Shown: one piece after another, positions 17,462 to 25,435 of the stretch
Numbering within the stretch: the first letter of the stretch is position 1
Layout of the letters: the number at the start of each line of letters is the position of its first letter
DNA from: an uncultured Marinicella sp.
GTDB lineage: Bacteria > Pseudomonadota > Gammaproteobacteria > Xanthomonadales > Marinicellaceae
Length of the DNA: 34,443 nt
Reading direction: 5' to 3'
Assembly: GCA_938008005.1 (NCBI GenBank)
Contig: CALLLZ010000078.1
Span: 1-34,443, forward strand
Translations under genes and position numbers: made by a program
Notes under the pieces: generated by a model
Told to the model about the DNA's origin: nothing
Databases searched by the model: none
Seen by the model: only the letters and a program-made list of their open reading frames with translations

Positions 17462-18637
17462 ATGAGCATAACTTCAATTTTGCGCATCGATCATGATGGC
17501 AAGCCTCAGTGTTTGTACAGCTGCGATGCGCAAGGTGATAACTGGAAAACATCACAGGTTAATCAGTGGTCAAGCCAGTCATTGTCATTAGACGATTTAT
17601 GTATTTTGGTTCCTGCTACATGGGTTTATCATAGCCACACTCAGGTGGCATCAAAAAATACCGAACTGCTGGCTAAGTCTATTCCATTTGCGATTGAAGA
17701 AGAACTGAGTAACGATGTTGAAGATAATTATTTCGCATTTAGATTGAATGAGGATGGTTCACAACATGTTATAGCGATTGAAAAAAATCATTTAGATCTA
17801 TTGAATCAACAAATAGAGACTCACGGCTTAAGCGTTAAAGCCATCCACAGTGAAGTTGATTGGCTGCCTGTAAATGACGGAGAAGTCAGTATATGGTGTG
17901 ATTCAGAAACAGCGTTGTTGAAATTAGATCAAAACGAGGCAATGAGGGTGACCAACTCACAAATCAATCAACTTTTACCTGTGTTTGCTCAAGATAAACA
18001 ACTCATTAATTGCAATGATGATACTGTTTTTGATTACTCTGATTTACCTGTGGAAAATGGTTTGTTTGTAGCCGATTGTTGCCAATATTTATTGAGTCAA
18101 AATGCCATTAATTTGTATATAGATGAAATCAGAACAAAGCAGTCTGAAACATCTTCACAATCATGGAGAGGAGTCAAAATATTGCTTGGTTTGTTGGCAG
18201 TTAGTTGGATGCTGATCCAGGGAATTCAATGGTATGCTTTGAAACAATCTATTACAGAGATTAAACAACAACAACAAAACTTGTTGATACAGACTTACCC
18301 CAATGCAGTAGCATCTGAATTGATTGACCCTTTTGCAGCCTTACAATCAAGGCTAAAAATTAATAATGCCCAATCAACGAAAAACCAGAGTATTTTGATT
18401 AATGCGGTTGATAAACTGGGTCAAACTTTGAAACAACAAAAACTAATTAAGCTGAATGCATTGCGTTTGGTAGATCAGAAAATGGAGTTGCAGATTGCGG
18501 CACCTAGTATGACAATTATTAATGATTTTCATCAGTTACTACAACAATATGCCAATGATTACTCAGTTCAAATCGGGGTCAACGAACTGGCTGATGATAA
18601 TACTTTTAAATCTATTTTAACCATGGTGCCAAGATGA
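17462..18637 (+). CDS. gspL: Type II secretion system protein GspL
   Basis: 391 residues. A cytoplasmic actin-like domain (1 to ~230) has the family's LVPATWVYHSHTQVASKN stretch and IPFAIEEELSNDVED. A single transmembrane helix lies at about 236-257, followed by a periplasmic coiled coil and a ferredoxin-like end. GspL anchors the GspE ATPase to the inner-membrane platform and pairs with GspM. The gene starts 27 bases after the RND gene with no terminator between, so it is probably on the same message. No strong ribosome site precedes the ATG. Confidence 0.88.
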   Translation: MSITSILRIDHDGKPQCLYSCDAQGDNWKTSQVNQWSSQSLSLDDLCILVPATWVYHSHTQVASKNTELLAKSIPFAIEEELSNDVEDNYFAFRLNEDGSQHVIAIEKNHLDLLNQQIETHGLSVKAIHSEVDWLPVNDGEVSIWCDSETALLKLDQNEAMRVTNSQINQLLPVFAQDKQLINCNDDTVFDYSDLPVENGLFVADCCQYLLSQNAINLYIDEIRTKQSETSSQSWRGVKILLGLLAVSWMLIQGIQWYALKQSITEIKQQQQNLLIQTYPNAVASELIDPFAALQSRLKINNAQSTKNQSILINAVDKLGQTLKQQKLIKLNALRLVDQKMELQIAAPSMTIINDFHQLLQQYANDYSVQIGVNELADDNTFKSILTMVPR

Positions 18638-18691
18638 ACAAATTAGACTCGAATAAAGTAAGACTTGGTCAACAAAGACAAGGAGTTAGTC

Positions 18692-19195
18692 ATGAATGAA
18701 TCTACTGACAGCAAGTTGTCCGCTTGGTTCGCAGGTTTAAGTCAAAATGAGCAAAGGTTGCTTGCAATAGGTGGTTTGGTGGTTACTATGGCTTTGTTGT
18801 GGGTACTTGTGTACCTGCCAGTAGTGAATCATATAAACAGTCAAGTTACCATTAAAAATCGTTTACAAGAACAATTGACCAAAATGCAAAGTATGACTGG
18901 TGCTGTGGTTAGTGAGAATATGACTGCGGTGTTGCCTATGCCTGCTGGGGTTACCTTTTCTTCATGGGTAGATCAGCAGTTAAGGGTAGTTAACTTGCAA
19001 GAAATGGTTAATCGTACCGAGCCAATTGATGAAAATAGTTTGTCTATTTGGTTACAGGGTGTCCAGTTTGATCAGGTCATTGATTGGTTACAATCAATTT
19101 CAAAACAATATGCAGTACAAGTGGATCAGATTGATATTAATGTGGTCGATTCAGCTTTGGGTTTAACCAACATCAGAATGAGGTTAGTGAAATAA
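18692..19195 (+). CDS. gspM: Type II secretion system protein GspM
   Basis: 167 residues: a short cytoplasmic start with LSQNEQRLL (the typical GspM entry), one membrane helix at about 23-45, a coiled-coil stretch and a periplasmic ferredoxin-like domain. It partners GspL in the inner-membrane platform. ATG 18692 is chosen because AAGGAG lies eight bases upstream; an in-frame TTG at 18665 has no such site. The stop codon overlaps the gspN ATG by one base (TAATG). Confidence 0.87.
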   Translation: MNESTDSKLSAWFAGLSQNEQRLLAIGGLVVTMALLWVLVYLPVVNHINSQVTIKNRLQEQLTKMQSMTGAVVSENMTAVLPMPAGVTFSSWVDQQLRVVNLQEMVNRTEPIDENSLSIWLQGVQFDQVIDWLQSISKQYAVQVDQIDINVVDSALGLTNIRMRLVK

Positions 19196-19956
19196 TGTTA
19201 AGTGCCAGTGATAGATTCGGTAAATTGATTAAATTTATTTTTATATTGTTAATATTTGCAGTGATAGCAGTGGCTGTAACTCCTTTGAATTTGTATTATG
19301 ACCACATTCAAAAATACGTTAAACCGATCGGCTTATCTGGTATCAGTGGCAGTGTGGTGAAAGGCAGCGCTGATTCATTGAGCTATTTATCTGGCCCCTT
19401 AGGTCAAGCAGAGTGGTTTTTGTATCCCAAGTCGTTGAAAAGTGTTGCTGGTAAGGTCAGGGTTTATAAGCCTAACTATGATTTGACGTTTGATCTGCGT
19501 AAAGTCACTCCAGAAACTCAATCATTTAATCAAGTAAATGGTTTTTTGGATTGGAAATTGATCAAACCATTTTTGCAAATGCGTTATGGCCAATTTGAAG
19601 GTTACGCGCAAGTAGATCTTGGGCAAGTAGAATACAATAAAGCCAATGGTTTTGATCGCATTGAAGGAAGTATCACGCTTAAAGATTTTAAACTATTGAC
19701 GCCGTCCATCAAAGACCTTGGAACAGTTACCTTAGATTTTGATACAAAAAAAGTAGGTATGATTGCTGGTAATTTCAGTAGCCAATCAAATGCATTAAGC
19801 GTATCCGGTGTATTGGTTATACAGCCACATCGATGGCAGTTGAATCTGGACATTGTCCCCAAGGCGGGGCATTTTGAATTGGATGCCGTATTAAACTCTG
19901 TGGGTGATGCCAGAAGAGGAGGAGGCCGCAAATTGAACTTAGCCGGTTTTTATTGA
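19195..19956 (+). CDS. gspN: Type II secretion system protein GspN
   Basis: 253 residues: one N-terminal membrane helix (~13-30), then VTPLNLYYDHIQKYVKPIGLSGISGSVVKGSADSL cut into beta strands, characteristic of the T2SSN family. The GxSGxxxxGxA pattern and a beta-rich LINK region run to the end. GspN is found only in some type II systems, for example in Xanthomonas, where XpsN contacts XpsD and XpsL/M. Start and stop overlap with neighbours: TAATG with gspM, and an 18-base convergent overlap with lgt. No gspC-K or gspD is in this window. Confidence 0.85.
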   Translation: MLSASDRFGKLIKFIFILLIFAVIAVAVTPLNLYYDHIQKYVKPIGLSGISGSVVKGSADSLSYLSGPLGQAEWFLYPKSLKSVAGKVRVYKPNYDLTFDLRKVTPETQSFNQVNGFLDWKLIKPFLQMRYGQFEGYAQVDLGQVEYNKANGFDRIEGSITLKDFKLLTPSIKDLGTVTLDFDTKKVGMIAGNFSSQSNALSVSGVLVIQPHRWQLNLDIVPKAGHFELDAVLNSVGDARRGGGRKLNLAGFY

Positions 19957-20823
19957 GTGTTGTTGTTTCTTAAACTTGTTGTTCAATAAAATCCACAGGC
20001 CAAAAGCAATGATAGGTAGGGTTAAGATATGACCCATGGTCATCCAGTCAAATGCAATGAATCCGCGATTGGCATCAGGTTCCCTAAAAAATTCAACCAT
20101 AAATCTTGCTGTTCCATAACTGAGTAAAAATGCGGCAGAAACAGTGCCTCTTTTTTTTGCGAAGTGTGCCACAACCCAAACGACAATAAAAGTGATTAAA
20201 CCTTCTCCAATGGCTTCATACAGCGCGGATGGATGCCGAGCAAAGACATTAAATTGTCCTTGTTCATATAAATTTTGCCACTGTCCTTGTTCCATATTGC
20301 CAGGTTGTAAATGAGTGGGTAAAGAATCAGGAAAAAGCATAGCCCAAGGTTTTTGGGTTAAGCGTCCCCAAAGTTCACCATTAATGAAATTGCCTAACCG
20401 AACTGACAAAATACCGGTAGGCACCAAAGGAGCAATGAAATCACTTATTTCAAAAAATGTTTTTTTACTTTTGTTTTTGAAATATAACATAGCCAATAGT
20501 ACACCAGCTAACCCCCCATGAAAAGACATGCCACCTTCCCATACCCGAAATGGTAAAAAGAGATCATCTGTTAGTGGTACATCGTTGTAGAACAAATACC
20601 ATCCAAGTCGGCCACCTACAATAATACCAATGGCACCATAAAACAAAAAGTCTGACAGTTGTTCGCTGTTCCATGAACTGGGGTAATGTTTTAATCTGTA
20701 GTGACCCAGCAAATAATAAAAACCAAAACCAATTAGATATGTAATGCCATACCAATGAATACTCAACGGTCCCAAAGACAGGAAGACTGGGTCGAAATCT
20801 ATAACTGGAAAATGGTTAGCCAT
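19939..20823 (-). CDS. lgt: Prolipoprotein diacylglyceryl transferase
   Basis: This integral inner-membrane enzyme moves diacylglycerol from phosphatidylglycerol to the lipobox cysteine of prolipoproteins. It is 294 residues long with about seven membrane helices. The signature VRLGNFINGELWGR is present, along with MSFHGGLAG (the essential His region), HPSALYEA, and RFMVEFFREPD near the C-terminus. It serves lipoproteins such as the surface lipase and the serine protease in this window. The gene converges with gspN and overlaps it by 18 bases. It starts at ATG 20823, and its own promoter lies 31-59 bases upstream. Confidence 0.97.
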   Translation of the reverse strand: MANHFPVIDFDPVFLSLGPLSIHWYGITYLIGFGFYYLLGHYRLKHYPSSWNSEQLSDFLFYGAIGIIVGGRLGWYLFYNDVPLTDDLFLPFRVWEGGMSFHGGLAGVLLAMLYFKNKSKKTFFEISDFIAPLVPTGILSVRLGNFINGELWGRLTQKPWAMLFPDSLPTHLQPGNMEQGQWQNLYEQGQFNVFARHPSALYEAIGEGLITFIVVWVVAHFAKKRGTVSAAFLLSYGTARFMVEFFREPDANRGFIAFDWMTMGHILTLPIIAFGLWILLNNKFKKQQHSIKTG

Positions 20824-20853
20824 GGGGTGAAAAACAGTTGCTTCAAAATTAAC

Positions 20854-20882
20854 ATTATATTCTGTGAATGTTAAATTGTCGC
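20854..20882 (-). promoter_or_regulatory. Probable sigma-70 promoter of lgt
   Basis: On the minus strand GCGACA (rc of 20877-20882) and TATAAT (rc of 20854-20859) are separated by 17 bases. The predicted start near 20847 leaves about 24 bases of leader before ATG 20823. Confidence 0.55.
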
Positions 20883-20940
20883 AGGTAAATTTATACGGAT
20901 AGTGATTTTTTATTGCTTTTATAGAGTAGTTAAGAAGCTA

Positions 20941-21010
20941 TGTTTCAACGCTCATATGAATGCGCCATTATGTTAAGATAATAGGGGACGTGTTGGGACA
21001 CGTTGAAACA
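20941..21010. repeat. Nested inverted repeats in the hppA leader
   Basis: TGTTTCAACG (20941-20950) is the exact reverse complement of CGTTGAAACA (21001-21010). Inside the right arm, ACGTGT (20988-20993) and ACACGT (20998-21003) form a second hairpin with a TGGG loop. The two pairings overlap at 21001-21003, so they cannot both form fully. The interval between lgt and hppA (20824-21116) holds no gene. Confidence 0.6.
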
Positions 21011-21116
21011 CCAATAACTTGGTATATTTCATGCTGCTGAGTTAAGAGTCAATAGGCTTAAACATAGACAATAGACTTTAACAAAAGTCTGGTCATATAA
21101 AAAAAGAGGAAAATTT

Positions 21117-23162
21117 ATGAATCAAGAAATAATCCCACTGATTGTGGGTGGTTTTGGGCTGTTCATGGCATTGGTTATCTATGCTTTGGTCAGCAAAATG
21201 CCGGCAGGTGATGGTAAGGTCAGAGAAATTGCACAAGAAATTCACGAAGGTGCGATGGTATTCATGCGCCGAGAATATACTTTGTTGATGATATTCGTGG
21301 TGGTCATCCTGGTTGGCTTATATGTCGGTTTTGGTGATTGGCATACACCCTTTGCATTTGTTTTGGGTGCATTTTGTTCTGGTATAGCAGGTTATTTTGG
21401 TATGTTTTCAGCTACCAAAGCCAATGTCAGAACAACAGTTGCTGCCAATGAACATGGTGCTGCCAAAGCCTTGTCAGTGGCCTTTTATGGTGGTTCTATC
21501 ATGGGTTTAACCGTCGCAGCTATGGGCTTGCTGGGTTTAGGAGCCTTGTATCTGATGTTTGGCGGGGACCCTCATACGGTTGAATCCATCCATGGTTTCG
21601 GAATGGGTGGATCAGTGGTTGCTTTGTTTTCTCGTGTTGGTGGCGGTATATTTACCAAAAGTGCTGATGTTGGTGCTGATTTAGTTGGTAAGGTTGAAGC
21701 TGGTATTCCTGAAGATGACCCTCGAAACCCTGGTGTAATTGCTGATAATGTTGGTGATAATGTTGGTGATGTGGCAGGTATGGGATCTGACATATTTGAG
21801 TCTTATTGTGGTTCAATGATTGCTTGTATTGCCATTGCTTCGACCATGTCATTAGGTTTGTATTCACAAATAGCCGAACGCCAACAAGATTTGATGTTTT
21901 TGCCATTGGCTTTGGCATCAACTGGTTTGATCTGTTCAATTTTGGGTATTTTCTTGGTTAAGTTGTTTTCCAGTAAAAAACCTGATGTTGCATTGCGGTT
22001 TGGTACCATGGGAGCCACAGTGTTGTTTATCGTTGCTGCTTATATAACCACATCTACTTTGTCCATTCAAAGCACTGTTTGGCAATGTGTGGTATTGGGT
22101 GCAGTGGGTGGTATGCTGATAGGTTTAGTTACGGAGTATTATACCGGCGGCAAACCGGTCAGAGAGATTGCTAAAGGCGGAGAAACGGGTCCAGCTACTG
22201 TGATGATTTCAGGTCTTGCTGTGGGTATGGAATCGGTTGTGATACCAGTTATTACCTTAGCAGCTATTATTTTTGGCACTTCATTGATTTTACCAGCTGG
22301 GGCTGGTGTTTACGGCGTAGGTATTGCTGCAGTAGGTATGTTGGCAACGGTAGGGATTACCATGGCGATAGATGCATATGGCCCAGTTGCTGACAATGCA
22401 GGTGGTATCGCAGAAATGGCTGGATTAGGTGAAGAAACCCGTGAAATTACGGATGGCTTAGACGAAGTAGGTAACACCACCGCGGCTATTGGCAAAGGTT
22501 TTGCTATTGGTGCAGCGGGTTTGGCTGCATTGGCAATCATTGCTGCTTTTATTCAAGTTATTTCGAGCGAAGTCCAAGGATTCGCATTGGATATAGCCAA
22601 CCCCCAAGTTTTGATGGGTATGTTCTTGGGTGGTATTTTTCCATTCATTGTAGCAGCCATGACTATGAGGGCTGTGGGAGATGCGGCTTTTGATATGATC
22701 AAAGAAATTCGACGTCAATTTAAAGACATTCCAGGTCTAATGGAAGGCACCGCGAAGCCTGACAGTAAGAAATGTGTAGATATTGCCACCCAAGCGGCTT
22801 TGAAACGCATGATGGCACCAGGGGCATTGGCTGTATTGGCTCCAGTGGTTGTGGGATTCGGTTTAGGTGCAGCGGCACTTGGCGGTATGTTGGGTGGTGC
22901 CCTGATCACCTGTGTATTGTTGGCTTTAATGATGGCGAATGCTGGGGGAGCTTGGGACAATGCCAAAAAGTACGTTGAAAAAGGTAACTTAGGTGGTAAA
23001 GGCTCAGATGTGCACAAAGCTGTGGTTGTTGGGGATACAGTTGGTGATCCATTCAAAGATACTTCAGGGCCCGCCATGAATATTTTGATTAATGTAATGG
23101 CGATAGTGTCATTGGTAATTGCCCCTCTTTTGGCTGAAATGCCTTATGGTTTATTTGGTTAG
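21117..23162 (+). CDS. hppA: K+-dependent membrane-bound ion-pumping pyrophosphatase
   Basis: 681 residues, about 16 membrane helices. The enzyme couples pyrophosphate hydrolysis to pumping of H+ or Na+ out of the cytoplasm. The substrate site DVGADLVGKVEAGIPEDDPRNP and the following stretch with NVGDNVGDVAGMGSD are intact, as is GDTVGDPFKDTSGP near the end. GNTTAAIGKG (from ~452) has Ala where K+-independent enzymes have Lys (GNTTKA), so it should need K+. The gate region reads SDIFESY with Glu228, the Glu position seen in Na+-pumping and some bacterial H+-pumping enzymes rather than the plant one. H+ versus Na+ is therefore undecided. An AGAGGA ribosome site precedes ATG 21117, and a terminator follows. 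Confidence 0.97.
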   Translation: MNQEIIPLIVGGFGLFMALVIYALVSKMPAGDGKVREIAQEIHEGAMVFMRREYTLLMIFVVVILVGLYVGFGDWHTPFAFVLGAFCSGIAGYFGMFSATKANVRTTVAANEHGAAKALSVAFYGGSIMGLTVAAMGLLGLGALYLMFGGDPHTVESIHGFGMGGSVVALFSRVGGGIFTKSADVGADLVGKVEAGIPEDDPRNPGVIADNVGDNVGDVAGMGSDIFESYCGSMIACIAIASTMSLGLYSQIAERQQDLMFLPLALASTGLICSILGIFLVKLFSSKKPDVALRFGTMGATVLFIVAAYITTSTLSIQSTVWQCVVLGAVGGMLIGLVTEYYTGGKPVREIAKGGETGPATVMISGLAVGMESVVIPVITLAAIIFGTSLILPAGAGVYGVGIAAVGMLATVGITMAIDAYGPVADNAGGIAEMAGLGEETREITDGLDEVGNTTAAIGKGFAIGAAGLAALAIIAAFIQVISSEVQGFALDIANPQVLMGMFLGGIFPFIVAAMTMRAVGDAAFDMIKEIRRQFKDIPGLMEGTAKPDSKKCVDIATQAALKRMMAPGALAVLAPVVVGFGLGAAALGGMLGGALITCVLLALMMANAGGAWDNAKKYVEKGNLGGKGSDVHKAVVVGDTVGDPFKDTSGPAMNILINVMAIVSLVIAPLLAEMPYGLFG

Positions 23163-23202
23163 GAAATACTAAGGAGATTCCTGTCTCCTTAACTGCCCTT
23201 GT

Positions 23203-23226
23203 AAAAGCCCCAAAAGGGGCTTTTTT
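23203..23226 (+). terminator. Intrinsic terminator of hppA
   Basis: AAAAGCCCC (23203-23211), loop AAAA, GGGGCTTTT (23216-23224), then more T. A second, non-T-tailed hairpin (TAAGGAGA 23170-23177 with TCTCCTTA 23184-23191) lies between it and the stop codon. Confidence 0.9.
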
Positions 23227-23265
23227 AATCGCCAAATATATTTACTTGCGTTAAGATTATTAAAC

Positions 23266-24414
23266 ATGAGTTATCACACCAAAAAATATCAACCCGGGGA
23301 AATCATTTTTCATGGTGGTGACACTTCTAACTGTGCCTATATCATAGAGGAAGGTCAGGTAGAGATATTTGTTGAATCTAATCAAACGATTATTGATATT
23401 CTGAGTGAAGGTGAATTGTTTGGTGAAATGGGTGTGTTGGATCAATCACCCAGATCAACTTCGGCAAGAGCCCTTACCCCATTGACTTTATTGGAAGTCA
23501 AAACTGAACAAATCACCAATCGTTTGGCAGAAAGTGACCCCATTGTTAAAGCATTGGTTGGTGTATTGTTAAAAAGATTTAGATCAATGCTACCTAACCA
23601 AGGCCTGAGTGATGGTAAAAGCAATTTGTTGGATCAAGTGACATCAGTGATTGAACAAACAGGATTTTCAAAGTTTAAACTTGAGAGTGAACTGCGTAGT
23701 GCCATTAATCAAGGTGAAGTGCAAACTGTTTTTCAACCTATCAGTGACATTCAAAGCAGTCGCATCGCTGGTTTTGAAGCTTTAAGTCGTTGGAGTCATC
23801 CCGAGCGAGGTTTTATTTCACCGGTGGAATTTATTGCTTTGGCCGAAGAGACTGACTTGATTATTGAAGTCGGAGACTTGGTGTTTAATCGTGCCATAGA
23901 AATGCTCGCAAAGCTACCGGAACATGTTTTTATCAACATCAACGTCTCATCTAAACAATTAGATGATGATCAATTCCTTAATCGAATTTTGAAGAAGGTT
24001 AATGCCAGCAATATCAATCCTAAACGATTAAAACTCGAAATTACTGAAACCATGGTAGTAGATTTTAATTTGGCTAAAAAATGGATTGAAAAATGTAGAA
24101 AAATTGGTTTTCCAGTATGTGCTGATGATTTTGGTACTGGGCATTCAGGAATGGAACAATTGGTTGAACTGGATTTTGATGTGTTGAAAGTAGACCAAGT
24201 CTTCATCAGGAACATGTTTGAGAATAACCGATATCAGAGTATTTTAAAAACAATTGCTGATATGGCTCAAAGTTTGAATACTCAATTAGTTGCAGAAGGG
24301 ATCGAAAATGAAAAAGAATATGCTGTTTTAAAAGCGTTGAATTTTGATTTTGGTCAAGGTTATTATTTTGGTAAGCCTATGTCAAAAGATGACGCTTTGA
24401 AACTGAATTTTTAA
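23266..24414 (+). CDS. Cyclic-nucleotide-binding domain fused to an active-looking EAL phosphodiesterase
   Basis: 382 residues. Residues ~1-115 form a CRP-type cyclic-nucleotide-binding domain with YQPGEIIFHGGD and the phosphate cassette region GELFGEMGVLDQSPRSTSAR. Residues ~140-382 form an EAL domain with its catalytic set intact: EALSRW (E171), NVSSKQL, EITET, DDFGTG (D287, D288), LKVDQVFI, VAEGIEN and GQGYYFGKP. It should hydrolyse c-di-GMP, with activity tuned by a nucleotide bound to the N-terminal domain. Which nucleotide (cAMP, cGMP or other) cannot be told. No membrane segment is present, so it is cytoplasmic. It contrasts with the degenerate FimX-like EAL protein at 1509-3563. Confidence 0.92.
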   Translation: MSYHTKKYQPGEIIFHGGDTSNCAYIIEEGQVEIFVESNQTIIDILSEGELFGEMGVLDQSPRSTSARALTPLTLLEVKTEQITNRLAESDPIVKALVGVLLKRFRSMLPNQGLSDGKSNLLDQVTSVIEQTGFSKFKLESELRSAINQGEVQTVFQPISDIQSSRIAGFEALSRWSHPERGFISPVEFIALAEETDLIIEVGDLVFNRAIEMLAKLPEHVFININVSSKQLDDDQFLNRILKKVNASNINPKRLKLEITETMVVDFNLAKKWIEKCRKIGFPVCADDFGTGHSGMEQLVELDFDVLKVDQVFIRNMFENNRYQSILKTIADMAQSLNTQLVAEGIENEKEYAVLKALNFDFGQGYYFGKPMSKDDALKLNF

Positions 24415-24476
24415 TCTCTAATAAAAGCACTTCATTTTTAACCGTATTTTGCTTACAATATATATGTGGGTAAGAA

Positions 24477-24588
24477 GTCGCTACATCTGTGGGATACGGT
24501 CAAAGTCCCGGTAGCGACATTGGGTGAATTCGTTTTTAAAACGATGAAGCCTTTGTTGGCCGGGTTATTAGGCTCGGCCAACCTTTTC
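24477..24588 (+). ncRNA. Structured non-coding stretch, possible small RNA or leader
   Basis: Three consecutive hairpins lie between the EAL gene and the next gene (interval 24415-24706). GTCGCTAC (24477-24484) pairs with GTAGCGAC (24511-24518), with an inner GGGA/TCCC pair. TCGTTT (24530-24535) pairs with AAACGA (24539-24544). GTTGGCCG (24555-24562) pairs perfectly with CGGCCAAC (24575-24582), followed by CTTTTC, which could act as a weak terminator. I could not match it to a riboswitch or known RNA class. The strand is assumed from the T run. Confidence 0.35.
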
Positions 24589-24706
24589 AGCATTAAGTTA
24601 TTTTCATTTTATTTAAACTAAACAGAAACTGAACAACATTGTTGTATTCAGATTTCGTTCATTGACAGCTGCATAAAATTCATTACATAGCACCAAACTG
24701 GAGAAT

Positions 24707-25234
24707 ATGATGAATAAAGTGATAACAATAACCGTAATGATTTGCTTGCCTTTTATGGCTGCTGCCAATAGATATAATAATGGCAGTATTAACTATGGAA
24801 AAGTGATTGAGGTAGAACCCATATATCAATCAGTTTCGATTCCAGAAGAGCGTCAAGTATGTGATCGACGTCAAAACAATCGGTACAACAATCGAAATCG
24901 CAGAGATGGTAACCATGCAGGACGAGCAATTTTAGGTGGTATCATTGGAGGCGCAATCGGTAATCGATTTGGTAGTGGTAGTGGCAGAGATGCATCGACA
25001 GCATTAGGTGTGTTGATTGGTGCTGGTATTGGTGCCAATAAAGGACATCATCACAACAAGCGTTATCGAAGCAACCGACGTAATTGTTATATTGAAACAC
25101 ATTACCGCGAAGAAGATCGTTTCATGGGTTATGACGTAACTTATGATTACAACGGCAATTTGTACCAAACCGAGATGCAAGAACACCCTGGTGATCGAGT
25201 CAGGTTACGAGTTAATGTTGATGTAGTTGATTGA
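24707..25234 (+). CDS. Glycine-zipper envelope protein (17-kDa antigen-like 2TM domain)
   Basis: 175 residues with a signal peptide (MICLPFMAAANRY). An Arg/Asn-rich segment follows, then GRAILGGIIGGAIGNRFG and STALGVLIGAGIGANKG, two glycine-zipper helices as in the Rickettsia 17-kDa antigen/SlyB-like family. The C-terminal part (CYIETHYREEDRFMGYDVTYDYNGNLYQTEM) resembles the end domain of many such proteins. It probably sits in the periplasm or at the outer membrane; the function is unknown. There are tandem ATGs at 24707 and 24710: the GGAG at 24700-24703 is better spaced for the second. No lipobox is seen. Confidence 0.8.
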   Translation: MMNKVITITVMICLPFMAAANRYNNGSINYGKVIEVEPIYQSVSIPEERQVCDRRQNNRYNNRNRRDGNHAGRAILGGIIGGAIGNRFGSGSGRDASTALGVLIGAGIGANKGHHHNKRYRSNRRNCYIETHYREEDRFMGYDVTYDYNGNLYQTEMQEHPGDRVRLRVNVDVVD

Positions 25235-25251
25235 AGAAATAAGAAATTAAG

Positions 25252-25279
25252 AAAAAAGGCGCGTGATGCGCCTTTTTTT
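25252..25279 (+). terminator. Intrinsic terminator after the glycine-zipper gene
   Basis: AAAAAAGGCGC (25252-25262), loop GTGAT, GCGCC (25268-25272) and a run of T. Both arms carry A/T tails, so it could work in either direction. Confidence 0.9.
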
Positions 25280-25373
25280 ATGCCCACAGGAAAACTGTGT
25301 GATGTTATTTTTAACAGCTTGTCACAAAATTGTCATGTTATTTAAACATCTAAAGCCAATCTTCAGGTTAAAA

Positions 25374-25403
25374 TATAATTCCCAACAATCAAAATTTTGA
25401 TTG
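25374..25403 (+). promoter_or_regulatory. -10 box and palindromic operator before ppk2
   Basis: A consensus TATAAT (25374-25379) is followed six bases later by the perfect 18-bp palindrome CAATCAAAATTTTGATTG (25386-25403). That puts the palindrome over the expected transcription start, a usual place for a repressor. No good -35 is seen. Confidence 0.5.
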
Positions 25404-25435
25404 CTAAATTTATTAAACCTTAATTGAATATATAC

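Noticed and set aside
22458..23077. Minus-strand frames opposite hppA
   Set aside because: Low-complexity mirrors of Gly/Ala-rich membrane helices.
24477..24588. c-di-GMP (GEMM) riboswitch, suggested by the neighbouring EAL gene
   Set aside because: The hairpin element lacks the conserved GEMM core and tetraloop-receptor parts as I know them; kept only as an unclassified structured stretch.
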